Source of the DNA: Zygnema cylindricum
Taxonomy: Eukaryota; Streptophyta; Zygnematophyceae; Zygnematales; Zygnemataceae
Length of the DNA stretch: 64,000 bases
Reading direction: 5' to 3'
NCBI GenBank assembly: GCA_037447655.1
Contig: JBBHKE010002437.1
Location: 1-64,000 of the forward strand
Shown: one piece after another, positions 46,501 through 57,800 of the stretch
Position numbering within the stretch: position 1 is the first letter of the stretch
How the letters are laid out: each line of letters opens with the position of its first letter
The notes under the pieces: generated by a model
Seen by the model: only the letters and a program-made list of their open reading frames with translations
Databases searched by the model: none
Told to the model about the DNA's origin: nothing
Program-made: the position numbers and the translations under genes

Positions 46501-48334
46501 TATCTTTCTCTCCCCTCTCTCTCCCTCGATATATGGTCATTACAAACTGAAGTGTCAAAGCTTTAGCCTCAGAGACACCTCTTCCACCTCCATTCTCTCG
46601 CTCACCTTCTCTCCCTGTCCCTCCCTCCGTCACATTTTTTGGTCCATCGCTTCTTTCTTGTGTTTCTTTGAATTCGACTTTTGTTTTTCTTTATGATTGG
46701 GTTTCGCAGGATGTGGTTTTTAAAGAAAACCCAAAAATTATTTCAAAGACAGCAATGGCAAAACGCGTCAGACAATGGAAAGCCAAAGTGGAACCAGCCC
46801 TTGAAGTACAGGTACTTTCATTTGTCTACCATTATTTGTGTGGTTAAATGTTAATTTTGAAGAGCATTCACCATTACCAGTGTGGAAAACAGGTACTTTC
46901 ATTCACCTAACATTTTTTGCGTGGTAAAATGGTAGTTTTGAAAGATATTTACCATTTCCATTGTGGGAAACAGGTATTTTCATGTACAACCATTATTAGT
47001 GTGGCAAAATCGTTTTTTAGACTGACCTTAACCATCACCAGCATGGAAAACTTCTGATTTGAAACAACAGCTTCCATTATTCATGTGGAAATCTTTTAGT
47101 TTTTAAGGATATTTACCATTATCAGCGCAGAAAACATTTAAGTGCAATTGTATTTACCATTTTCGTGTGGAAAACGATTGATTTTCAAGGACCTTTACCA
47201 TTGTTAGTGTGGATAACTCCTTATTGTTGGGGGAATTTACCATTATTATTGTGGAAACCTTTTTTTTTCCATGATATTTACCATTATTTTTGTGGAAACC
47301 TTTTTTTCCCATAATATTTACCATTATTAATGTAGTTTTTTTTTTTTTTTTAAGGGCATTTACTTTTTACGTTATTACCGTGGAAATATTTCAATTTCAA
47401 TGATATCCACTGTATTTAGTGTGGAAATATTCTAGATTTCACTCCCATTTACCATTGTTACTATGGAAACTCCCAATCGTCAATGACATTTACCAGTATC
47501 GGTGTGGATTGTGACTTTTAAGTGGATTCACCATTATTAGTGTTGTTTTTTTCATTCCTTAAGTTAGGAATTTCTAGTGATGCACATTAAGGGCAATTCC
47601 TCGATATCGTGAGGTCATAATTTTGCCTTCAATGCGCGTTATTTGACTGCTTTCTATGGTTTTTGTAAGAGTTTTTAGGATTTTAGGGTTTTTTAGAGTT
47701 TTTAGGGACTCTGGGGTTTTCTTTTCAAAATGTTTCAATTTGTTAGTAACAATTTTGATATTTTTCTCTTTTTCAGGATGCCCATCCCCCCTTTGACATT
47801 CATGAATATGGACAGAGAGTTATTTCTCGGCTAAGGCACTCAGACTACAGAGAGAGAGAGAGGGAGAGAGAGAGGCTTCCCGAGGGAGTGTTTTCGATGA
47901 AATCCTTCTCAGACATTGTCGGAGGTTTGGAGAAATTTGAAGTTTCTCGAATGTTTTCAGCCATGTTACAATTGGTGAGTGAGAGAGGGGAGACAAAGGG
48001 AGGGAAGAGAAAAGAGAGGGAAGTGAGAGAGCGAGGGAAAGAGGGAACGAGGGAGAGAGGGAGCGAGAGAGAGGCAAGAGAAAGGAACACACTGAACTTA
48101 TGTTGAGGGGTTTTTCAGTTCGTTGTTTTTCATTTTCTAAGTTTATTTGCCTCTCCTTTCACTTTCCCTCTCCCTCTCCCTCTCGTTCTCCCTGTCCCTC
48201 TCTGGCCAAACTACGTTCCTTTGCAGGTCAACAATGGTGACGTGTCACTCCTCCATGAGAGGAACTTTCCAGGAAAGCCTCCCATCTGTTTTACGAATGA
48301 AGAGCCTTTTCAAGTGTGCTTGCTAAAGCCCTAA
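40532..48334 (+). CDS. CAP-H2: Condensin II complex subunit H2 (CAP-H2, kleisin beta)
   Basis: Ten exons: 40532-40661, 41637-41855, 42588-42745, 43257-43869, 44557-44732, 45035-45157, 46072-46266, 46710-46811, 47777-47974 and 48227-48334. All junctions keep phase and follow GT-AG. They give 673 residues, close to the plant family length. CAP-H2 is the kleisin that bridges the SMC2/SMC4 heads in condensin II and acts on nuclear chromosomes. Evidence is the conserved N-terminal region (SWLVDIADDLDSYL, VKLNFAE, ALLLARSAVAYGRKVEHLL), a middle motif (YDPYTPLDPYDSGNIQLHPF) and the C-terminal domain (VRQWKAKVEPALEVQDAHPP, FDIHEYGQRVISRL, FEVSRMFSAMLQLVNNGDV). It ends FQVCLLKP. A GA microsatellite in exon 9 encodes alternating Arg-Glu at residues 597-605. 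Five of nine introns carry distinct tandem repeats. The start is the first ATG opening the family N-terminus. Confidence 0.88.
41100..41215 (+). repeat. Degenerate CCTAAT/CCCTAA array in CAP-H2 intron 1
   Basis: TAACCCTAATCCTAGCCCTAA then several CCTAAT hexamers, decaying at both sides. It resembles plant-type telomeric repeat only loosely and is short and interstitial. Intron 1 also carries CCCTAAAA words at 41300-41460 and a C run at 41588-41610. Confidence 0.75.
44179..44525 (+). repeat. About 80-100-bp tandem repeat in CAP-H2 intron 4
   Basis: Four units starting GCAAACACAAAGTTGTGTTA or close variants, at 44179, about 44280, 44359 and 44460. Each is followed by AAACCTGGTT and then TTTTTGTGAGCG. 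The array ends about 30 bp before exon 5. Confidence 0.8.
45190..45545 (+). repeat. GAAGTTGAGAAAGTT repeats in CAP-H2 intron 6
   Basis: Irregular repetitions of AAGTTGAGAAGTTGAG and AAGTCGAAGTTGAA, starting about 30 bases after the exon 6 donor. Confidence 0.85.
46812..47545 (+). repeat. Degenerate ACCATTATTAGTGTGGAAA array in CAP-H2 intron 8
   Basis: About fifteen copies of the core ACCATTATTAGTGTGG, spaced roughly 35-80 bases, fill nearly the whole intron. The first three units also repeat the splice-donor context CAGGTACTTTCAT (46809, about 46890, about 46972). Confidence 0.85.
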
Positions 48335-51186
48335 TTTTCCTCCTCAAATTTAAGGGTTTTTCAAGGGTTTAAATCCGTCTGGAGACTCCTGTCAGAGGCT
48401 AGAAGCTGGGGATCTGTCAAGGCCAAAATGTATGAATCTCTCTCTCCCTCTCTCCCGCTCTCCCTCTCTCCCTCTTTTCCTCTCTCCAGTTCTCTTTTCT
48501 CTTTCTCCCACTGCAACTTTATATCAAAAAGTGAGTTGAAATTCAAATGTAAACAATTGCTAGATCAATGTCAATTCTTCTCAAAAAATTTATTAAGTTC
48601 GCAATTTTTCGTTTGTTTGTGATTACAGCTATTAAAACTGATGATGTTTTCTTCCCAAAATTCTATATCCCTAGGGAAACATTTTGAACAAAAGGTATTT
48701 GCAATGACGGTAAAGTCTTTCATGGGAAAACTTACACCTCTCATAATTTTTTGAACGTAAAAAATATCAATTACGTTTCTCCTTCGAATATACGATCTTT
48801 TATTTAAGTCTCATAATAAGTAACGACAAATCGGTTATCGGTTATTTAGTCCGACTCCGAATATTTAACGACAACTCTTTTATAGTTTTTCGACTCTGTT
48901 TTGACCTCGGGCACTAAAGCTTTGGACCTGATTTAGTTTTGCAAGAAAGTATTTATTTAACTTTTTCAACCAATGTTAATTTCAAAACAGTTTCTTTAGT
49001 GATTTTCTAGACAAAATCTTTTAGTTGTGGATTGTAAAGAACATGAATTAGTGTGTATAATAAACTGACGTGAGAAAAAGTCATTCATGAAATAATGATC
49101 GATGACAATTTATTATTGTTTTGTAATTTTATGCAAATAATTTTGTCGGTGAAATCCACATCAATCACGGTTAACAACACAATCTTGTATGTATGTGATA
49201 TTTTATGTAGATTGAGGAAAACTTGTATACTTTACAAACAATGTGTTTATGTATATGAGTGGTATTTGATTTTTTTTTTTTTTGTGCTTTTCAGATGTGT
49301 CTTTGTGGGATTTTGGAGTAATCTCCTATTGTGATTTGACGTTTTTTTTCTCTTCTTTTTTTTTGTTATTTTCGTCAAGCAAGCTCAACATCTTTTATAA
49401 GTGTTTCTGTAGGTGATAAAACGTTAATAGGAGGATAGTACTGTTGTATAAATTCTCAGATGCCTCTCCTTCTCCCTCTCTCTCTCCCCCTCTCTCTCTC
49501 TCCCCCTTGTCATGCCGTATCGTGTCGGTATTTTATTTGAAGTTGTTTGTATGAATATTAAATGTTGCAGCCACACTAATTCCGTTCGGGGACACCGGGA
49601 ATTCCACGAGTAACACGGAGATACATATTCGCGTGAGCGACGGCGTCCGTACATTAGTTTTCTGTCGCAGATTTTGGCGTGACGCGACGTACGATTTTAA
49701 GACATTAATTACGCGAAGTATGATTTCGAAACGTCGGTGACGCGTCGTACAGTTTTTAAATGTTGGTGACGCGGCGTATGATTTCAGAACATTGGCGACG
49801 CGACGTGCGATTTCGAAATGTTGGCGACGGCTGATTGATTGTAATTTAAGTCGTGAACCCATGTAGGTTCACGCATTTCTATGTAGATAGGAAGGGTTTT
49901 AATCCGCGGATTGTGAATTTTGTAACGTAGGCATATGGTTCTGGTCGCTTATTGGCCAGGACCCAAACTAGGCGCAAATCCTACATTAGATTATCCGCAC
50001 GCTATTCGTTAGTTAGCAAATGTCGGGAATTAGTACTTTGGCTATTTCGTTAGTACTTAGGCGATTGCGGTAGGTTTGTACTCTCATAATTTGAGAGTAC
50101 AGGAATTGGTCGAAGAGGACTTTATTTTTTTATCTTTTTCCCTTGTCTTTTTCTTTAGTCAAATTGTCAGTGTTTTTCTGCAAGGCTTTTTCCGCCTTAG
50201 TTTGTTAAGCGCTTAGTCTTTCTCTTTCCCCTACTATACTTTTCTTGTAAGCCCTACAATTTAATTCACTCGGTTTCGGTCGGAGTCCGCACGGTTTCCC
50301 TTCAACAACCTCTTTTAGTGTGGATTATGCAAACTTTCTCAGGCTATCTTTGGACCCTTGTGGATGCATTCTATGAATTAGGGTTTGACTTTTTGCTGTC
50401 TAAATTTTGTTTCCTTTGTTGAAGTTTGCTTGTGGTTTGTTAAAATCCGGCTATCTCGGATTCTCTACAACTTTCCATTGCTTGTTTTATGTTATTATTT
50501 TCTGCCATTAGTTATTAGTGTGTCGGAATCCGGTTATCTCGGATTCTCTGTAGATTTCTATTGCTGTTTTTTTGTATTTTCTTGTTGCTAGTTTTGCTTG
50601 TTTGTTTTCTTATTATCTTCTTTTTGGTGGCTTGCTGTCATAGTTGTCGGAATTTGGTTATCTTGAATTATTTACAGTTTGTTATTGGTTGCAATAAATG
50701 GATCTCTCTCTCAGCTTCCCACTCACCTTCCACCTTTTATCCCTTCCACCTGTTATTTCTTTTTCACATTGTCATATTCAATTTTGCTTTGTATTATAAT
50801 TCTTTTGCTTTCGGATTTTCATTGCTCGTTTGTTCCACCTTTTTCGTACAACTGGTTGGGTTGCATGCTTCTTGGTGTAATTGGTCGCATGCATGACACC
50901 CTCTCTCTCTCCCTCTCTCCCTCTCGTGCCTGTCGGATGACTATTGGTGGCCTATCTTATTATTGCAAATCCCTGTATGGTAATATATTGATTTTCCTTA
51001 TAGTTGTTTTTATGTTTTTTGTCTTTTGTGACAACTGCTTTGACTCGAGGCCAACCTGACTTATTTAGTGTCTCTTTTTATGTGGTACCACAATCCTTTT
51101 TTTGGTACGACAATCCAAAATTTGACATCAAAGCTTGTTTATTTGTTTGTTTCTTTCGCTATTTTGTTTTTTATGAGCCTATAGGC
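48335..51186. other. Gene-free stretch with minisatellites
   Basis: No gene seen. 49681-49825 is a 29-bp minisatellite. 50440-50680 has three diverged copies of a segment with CGGTTATCTCGGATTCTCT. CT tracts lie at 48436-48485, 49463-49506 and 50898-50928. Most ORFs are Phe/Leu-rich from T-rich sequence. Confidence 0.5.
49681..49825 (+). repeat. 29-bp minisatellite, five units
   Basis: Units begin GACGCG(A/T/G)CGTA at 49681, 49710, 49739, 49768 and 49797, with exact 29-base spacing and scattered substitutions. The core is GATTTCGAAAC-TTGG. It is CpG-rich against an AT-rich background. Confidence 0.9.
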
Positions 51187-51550
51187 CATAGTTCAAAAGT
51201 AGGTGAAAGTAGGCCCATACAATATGCCTATTATACGTAAAACATACAATATGACCTTAAGACCGATATTGTATTGGTCGCAAAATGAAAAAAAATAGTA
51301 ACAGGGTTGAGTTGCACATCGATCGATAGAGAATTAAACGCCATGTCTAAATTTTGAAAAACATTCGGACACAAAATTATTATTCTGTGAGTTTTGAGGT
51401 ATTATCTATTTTAACCGTTAGATTTGGACGATCGGACGGTCGCTGATCAAAGTAGCGATCTAAGAAGATCACATGAAAAGCCCATAACACAACTTACGAT
51501 AAAGGCGCCGACAAAAGGCCTACAACAGAAATGCCTACTTTTGAACTATG
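51187..51550 (+). mobile_element. Second hAT-type MITE family, copy 2
   Basis: A 364-bp element with perfect 17-bp terminal inverted repeats CATAGTTCAAAAGTAGG / CCTACTTTTGAACTATG. It is flanked by CTATAGGC and CTATAGTA, which match at 6 of 8 positions. Its interior aligns with the element at 5253-5564 (shared GCCCATACAATATGCCTATT and AAGAAGATCACATGAAAAGC). Confidence 0.85.
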
Positions 51551-51579
51551 CTATAGTATATTTCTTTTTGCCTTTCAAC

Positions 51580-52039
51580 TGGTGTTGTGTATCGGTAAAA
51601 AAATTATCGCAATAACACCGATACTGATAGCTATCGGTTATCGCACGGTCAGAGTTACCGATATATTTGTATTTTCTGTACTTTCTGTCTGGATTACACT
51701 TGGCAGGTTTCCAATGGATCCCAAGGAACAATGGGACAAAGCAATGGCGTCGGATGTGAGAGGCACATCATTTTAACTGGAGCCGTACTAAAGCCGTACA
51801 TATCTTTTGCCGGCTACTGTACTTTCGGGTTGTACAAATGACCTGATTGGTAGGCACCTCAGTAGATAGGGGTTGTAAGTAGGGCGCGTCGGGGGGATAA
51901 CACGTACAGTTGAGTGAACTAGCCGTACGTTTATCAGTACGGTCAGTATGGATATCTCCGTACCGATATATTGATTATCGTCTACCCGAAAAAAGGCCCA
52001 TATCGGTTATCGGCAAATCCTTACCGATACACAACACTA
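51580..52039 (+). mobile_element. hAT-type element with TATCGGTAA termini, short copy
   Basis: A 460-bp relative of 8564-9458. The left end TGGTGTTGTGTATCGGTAA differs from the right end's inverse by one base. It is flanked by CTTTCAAC and CTTTCTAC (7 of 8 identical). It shares the terminal 50 bases and an internal ATGGCGTCGGATGTGA block with the long copy. No credible gene. Confidence 0.85.
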
Positions 52040-52385
52040 CTTTCTACAAAGACGTCCATGCCTCCTTTTTTCTGTGGAATGTAAAAAAAATTAACAATGT
52101 TCACCACACTACTTTTAGTCCTCAAGGGACAAAACAGCTGAGACGACAAGCTGAAGTACATATTATATTTCAGGATGACGTAATTTGTACTTACAGCTGT
52201 CACAATTTATCGTACGGCATAAGACTTTCTCGGTGAAGCATTCAATACTTGAGAAAAACGACAAGAAAAACGCCCTTCGACGCACGGGCACATAGTCACA
52301 TACCCTAAAATACCGGAAGTATAGTACGGTACTGTACTTATTCGTTTGACCCGCAAAATAATTGTAGCATTACAGTACAGTACAG

Positions 52386-52605
52386 TACACCTTGAATCGT
52401 TCTAAGCGTCAATGGTTTTTTCTCCACTTAAAACATCTTTTTTTCCGTACACACTTGTTGGATTTTCAATTTGAGACCGCCAATCGGAAGTTGAGAATGT
52501 TACCTATAAATCGCAACCGTCAGATGCACAATCCGACACGTGTGTACGGAGAAAAGATGTTTTAAGAGACTAAAAAAACATTAACACTAATAGCGATACA
52601 CGGTG
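52386..52605 (+). mobile_element. CACCG-type MITE, short family, copy
   Basis: A 220-bp element bounded by TA at 52384-52385 and 52606-52607. Ends are CACCTTGAATCG and CGATACACGGTG. Its interior matches 38820-39036 almost throughout. It sits in GTAC-repeat sequence (CAGTACAGTACAGTA on the left). Confidence 0.85.
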
Positions 52606-52607
52606 TA

Positions 52608-54881
52608 CTGTACTCTGTACTTACCTGTATATGTTTTTTACAAAACCCTAGGATAAAACCATCGGCTATTGGGCTGGACTCCCGTTTGGCAGTTTATGAC
52701 GCCGGAACTGTAGGCGAGCTCGGTAGGATGGCGTGACGTGACGGATGTGTGAAGCCCGTATAATATCTCCTTGAGACTCGTGACTCCAGGCGATACCGTA
52801 CAGTCAGACGGCTTTGTACAATTCTTCCTGTACGGAACAAATATGACCGATTCTGGGGCTGGAAGGCTGCGATCTCGGATGCAGTTTTGAACGATTTTTG
52901 TGTACGGTATCATAATTAATTAATTATGATCTTTTGAGACTTGCTCTGAACACACCAGATTGCTATGTGGACATCCCGAAGAATCCCGGTGCGCAATGAA
53001 AGGTGGCCACGTCAATCCGTCAAAGTTTTTGAGTCCGCATAGACGGCCGCTAAAAGCCTCGCCGGCAACTTGCGTGGAGACGTCAACAGGTAATAATTTT
53101 TTGAAGCTCAAAAGTTAAAACGACAAAAGAATTTAAGTCCAGTGAATGCTGTCAACGGTTTCGATCTACGGATAGAGATTCTTTTTACTTCATTTTATGC
53201 ATAAATTATAAGAAAGACTGTACGGTAAGAAAAGTTTGGAGCGAACAATCCAACGGCAGTTGAAGTGTTGAACCTTCACGAGACAGGACACCGACGTAGA
53301 TTTACGGGAAAAGAAAAGTAGAAAATCTTGCTTCTGATTAGTTCGTACATCGTGTTTGGCGTACGAAATATCAAACAGAACTCAATTTTTTTACGTATTG
53401 CGCGCTGCGTACGTTTTGAGCGGCTCTGTAAAATTGACTTCATTGCGATGGCACGTGGCGAACGTTGTCAAAAGCCTCTGTACCTCCCACGTGTTAGCGG
53501 CAGCCTCCACGCAGGCTGTACGGCGAAGGCGTTAGCGGTCGCTGTCCGTCGACCAGATTTTTGACCTCCGTAGTCGAACAGCCCTCATTACGCAAGCCCT
53601 CGAAGTGAACAATTTTCGCACGAATGAGAGGTGTCCACCCGGCAAATCTACCGATCTTTGTACACCAGCATGGGAAAGTAGATTAGTACAGTACAATTGA
53701 GTGGTACAGTCGTACAGTATAGTACCGTACGGTACTGCAGTCTAGACGAACGAGAGTTTCGGCTGTCTCGTTCTCCCGCGCTTCGTCATAAGTTGCGGAG
53801 TCTCAACGGTCGGGCCCCGCCACCCCGCCGGCCTGCCCCCATGCTTCTGGAGATATTCAAGTACGGATAGCACAGTACAGTACAATACAGTACATAATCA
53901 TTCACGACAGGTCCTTGTATTGGAGATTTGGGCTTCGAACTTTCGAAGTACAGTTCAGTACAGTACTGTACTGTACAGTACTATGCACCCTTGGAAAGAA
54001 ATACTTTATCGGCGTATCGGAAGGTCCAATCTAGTACCTAGAGAAGTTTCAGACAAGTATTAACGGCCCAGATTCGTTAGATCTGTTCGGGACATGGTTT
54101 CGGAGTTTAATCTCAGCTTTACGATTCTGATATTTTACGTAATTTCGATATTTTAAATGATCAGAAATTTTTTTACGGGCAGACTTTTCGACTTTGTCGG
54201 GCCGAAGTGGTAAACGCACGTGCTCGTACTTGACTTCGTACGGTTAAATTGTCTTTTGTGCATAGAACTTTAACAGCAATCGCCGACAAAACCTCTTCTT
54301 CTCTCGATCATTTCAAGGACATATTCCATTGGTCATATACCTCCGCCGACAATCTTTGGCTGCCAATCTCCTTCCTGCATTCTGGCAGCATGTGCTCTCC
54401 ACCTCTGCTTTCATGCTCCCTCAACCGGTGGCTGTGCTGCACCGTCGATTTTTATGATTCACAAGTGCTATTTTTGTTGACTCTTCTTTCACCGTCCCTT
54501 TCTGTTCTTATGAACTTTTGCTTTCGGTATTTTTTTCGCAGCAGTCAAAATCCAACCAAAAAGCGCTGAAAAGAACGTTCCATACCCCTGTTGGACGCCG
54601 ACACCACTGGTTTAACATAGAGCCGTACTTATGAGCGTTCACATAAGAGATACGAATCGCTTTCGACCAATTTTTCGTCCAATTTTTCGTCCACAGTCAT
54701 ACGGAGAAAAAAACGTCACCTTTTATTACGTTTCAAACATTTTCAAAGTTTCAGCGTTTAAAAATCTTCCTCTTCATCCTCCCAGGAATTGCAATTTGCC
54801 GGTCGAAGCATAGTTCAAAAGCCTTCCCTTTTGCACAAGCTTTTTGATATTTTTCCTACTCTTGTAATTACCATTTTGTTG
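52608..54881. other. Gene-free or upstream region of the starch synthase-like gene
   Basis: No separate gene supported. CAGTACAGTAC/GTACTGTAC repeats occur near 53684-53735, 53870-53895 and 53945-53985. A 107-codon frame at 54249-54569 just upstream of the gene is Ser/Leu/Phe-rich. It could be 5'UTR or an unplaced first exon, but has no recognisable sequence. Confidence 0.4.
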
Positions 54882-57800
54882 ATGCATCCATCAACCATGC
54901 ATCCAACTCTCGAAATTTCTTCCTCTTGTCCTCATCCTGTATTCTCAGATGGATACGTTTCTCAAAATCTTTGCAAATCTTCTATAAAAAGCCTTACACG
55001 ATCTCTTTCTCTTGATCTTCGCCCTAATTCTGTGATCTCAGCTGTCCCATACACGTCTACTGCTGTTCCTCAGTCTCTTCATTCTCTTTCTTCAAGATCT
55101 GTCGTCACATTGCACCGAAACAATTCACTGTTTTCTTCATTTTCGAGACATAGTAACTGTGGATACACAGAACAGAGCTCTCTCGAAGGCTCTTTTGTAA
55201 AGCCACGTGTACATCTTTATGCCTGTTCCAATGGCAGGTATTCAAATTGATAATTATTTGGGTATAGGGGATAGACTACAGTTTTGCAGCTTTGTTAAAT
55301 TTGTATTCAACATTATTTTGGTATTTGCATCAGTAATCTTAATATGAACTAGGCTTTTCCCGTTGGAAGGTGTTGTGATCTGCGGCTCAATCATTGTGAT
55401 TAGGTCAAAATTACCAACGAAATTTAAATTTAAGTTTTAGTAACATTGTTACTGGAATCTCATTTTTTTTGTTAAAGTTTGACAACAGTGCAGGAGAATC
55501 CAGTACTGAGAGTACTCTTGAAAATCTCGAGACTTCATCTGTTCAGTTGAAGTAAGTTTCCTTGATTCACTTCACCATCCCAGGTTTTCCAAATATCACA
55601 GTTCTTCCAGCATTTTTAAGCGACATTCAATAGCCCTAGCTGATTTTTAATATGAGGCAGCCATAATGACAAACACATTGTAACCAATCATCTTATGTGT
55701 TCAACTTTTTTGTACCAAGAATTTTACATTAAAAGTTGTTCGTTTTGTAGCCTGCACTACACCTCCCTGTGTTTTTTTTATCAGTCTTTCGCAATCGCTG
55801 TGGTTAACTGATAGTCTTTTGTTGAAAATCTGGCAGGGATTTGTTGTAGATGCTTGAATTTCGGAGACGGTGGTTAATTTTTGAAAGCATTGCATGATTT
55901 TTGTTGGAGATGTTTCAATTTATGATTCAGTGGTTAATTGGTACATTAATACTGAAAATATTGCATTGTTTTCTCAGAGGTGCTTGACTTATGTTTGAAT
56001 GAATCAATGCAGTCAGTTGAATTGTTTGATCTTAGCTCGCAGCTCCATCTGCAATAATGTCAGGGTTCAGACAAACGCATGTTTTATAATGTCGATGGAC
56101 GAGTGAAAACAGGAGGGGATAAATAATAGCACCAAGGCGCTTTCTCTTTGCCACTGTAATGAGCCTTTTCAGTATCTACAGTTGTTAGCTTATCAGCGAA
56201 CGTCCATTTTTTCCAATTCTCCGCACTTGTTCAGAAACCTTTTTTACTAGGCATGTTATCTTGACTGTAGCAGTTTCAAAATTTTGCCATTGTTGGCGCT
56301 TCCAGCGTTTTTTTATATCAATTGAATCTTTAGCATTTGGCGTTTATAACTGATTTTGTGTTTTTTTTGTCAGAAACCAAGAGCGAGGTGGTGACACAAT
56401 GCAGGTCAGTCTGACTCAGTTCCCTTTTTTTTTTTAATAGCTCAAAGTACTATAGCAGTATTTTGTAGTGCAATTGTTGTGCGATATTGTTGGAGTATTG
56501 CACATAGCTTGTTTGTTTAAAATGACTTTGTGAGGTTCTTCAGAGATTTATGATATGCTTGGCAAGTCGCGGCATTAACTCGTACTTAGTTCAATCTTGC
56601 ACACTGAATTTTAGTGTGTGGTTTATACTAGTTTTCTTAATTTTAATTCAGTCTCAAATGAGGTGCTTTTGGGTGCTTTTTTGCTTTAGGAAAAAAATTA
56701 GTGTTATCAATATTAATTTAGGTTCAAGGGCCAGAATTAGGGGCGCTGCTAATAATAATTCACGGTGTAGTTTCCTGGATTAAAATTCAACTTGCAAATT
56801 TAATAGATTTTTTGAGACGCTTTGGACTGATCAACTCTATAAATCAGAAATATAAACGAATGTGAACATTGTGTAGAAAATTTCATGTTTGAATACTTGT
56901 TTGGATTGTACAGAATTATGCTTACCCTGGGAATTTGACTTTTTTGCACTGATCCACACTTCTGCTGTATCGATAGACAGTATCAATACTTTCCATCTGA
57001 TTTTTTCATGGTTGTTTTATTATTTTTTCCAGGCCACCATCACTCCTGGGAAAGTACTGGGAGGAGACATGATGAAACTCTTTAATGATACCCAACAGAG
57101 TAAGATAGAGCAATTCCCACCAGCAATGATTTTTTTTCAAACAAAAGTTGCCCAAACTGCCGGAATGAGGAAAGAGACGACCTGTTTATAGTTTTGACTT
57201 GGACTGTTTTTTGTTTTTTAAAACCTTGTCTACTTACTTTTATGCAGATATGTTGTATCTCAATAAACAGCGTCTGATGGCAGTGGATGAGCTCCATAAA
57301 TCAGAGAGAGAACGTGAGTTTTTGCTCGCGAGAGTTACACAATTGGAGGCTGAGATGCAGGCTGGATTAGCCCAGAGGGAATTGTTGGAGCAGAAGCTAC
57401 AAAATACAGAAGCAGAATTGGAGTTTGCGAAAGCTGAAGCAATTACTCGTAAGATTTTGGAATTTTGACTTTTTCTTTCACCTTCTTGCTATAGGACTTC
57501 ATCCGCAATTTAGGATAGTCGTCGTGATACGTTTACTGTCGTTGTTTGGTGAATTTTTTTGTCTTGAAGGAAAGGATGTGAATTAGAGTATACATGTATG
57601 GATCACTATGGTTTTGTATTGGTGTGTACTTTACCGAGGCACTAAGGACGTCTGTCGTGAAGGTTTCCTATCTGGTTTCTTTAAGCAATGATTGGAGAAA
57701 AAAGAAAAAGAACCAAAAAACAAAGGAGAAAATGAAAAATGAGTATGTTCTTCAGGTGCATTATGTAGTTGTCTGAGGTTGGAAGTGCTGTGTTTTTTTT

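Noticed and set aside
49860-50300. Possible LTR remnant near ATGTAGGTTCACGCATT
   Set aside because: No second LTR, primer-binding site, polypurine tract or gag/pol sequence is visible in the window.
54249-54569. 107-codon ORF upstream of the starch synthase-like gene as a separate gene or first exon
   Set aside because: No recognisable sequence, and no phase-matched donor found to join it to the exon at 54882.
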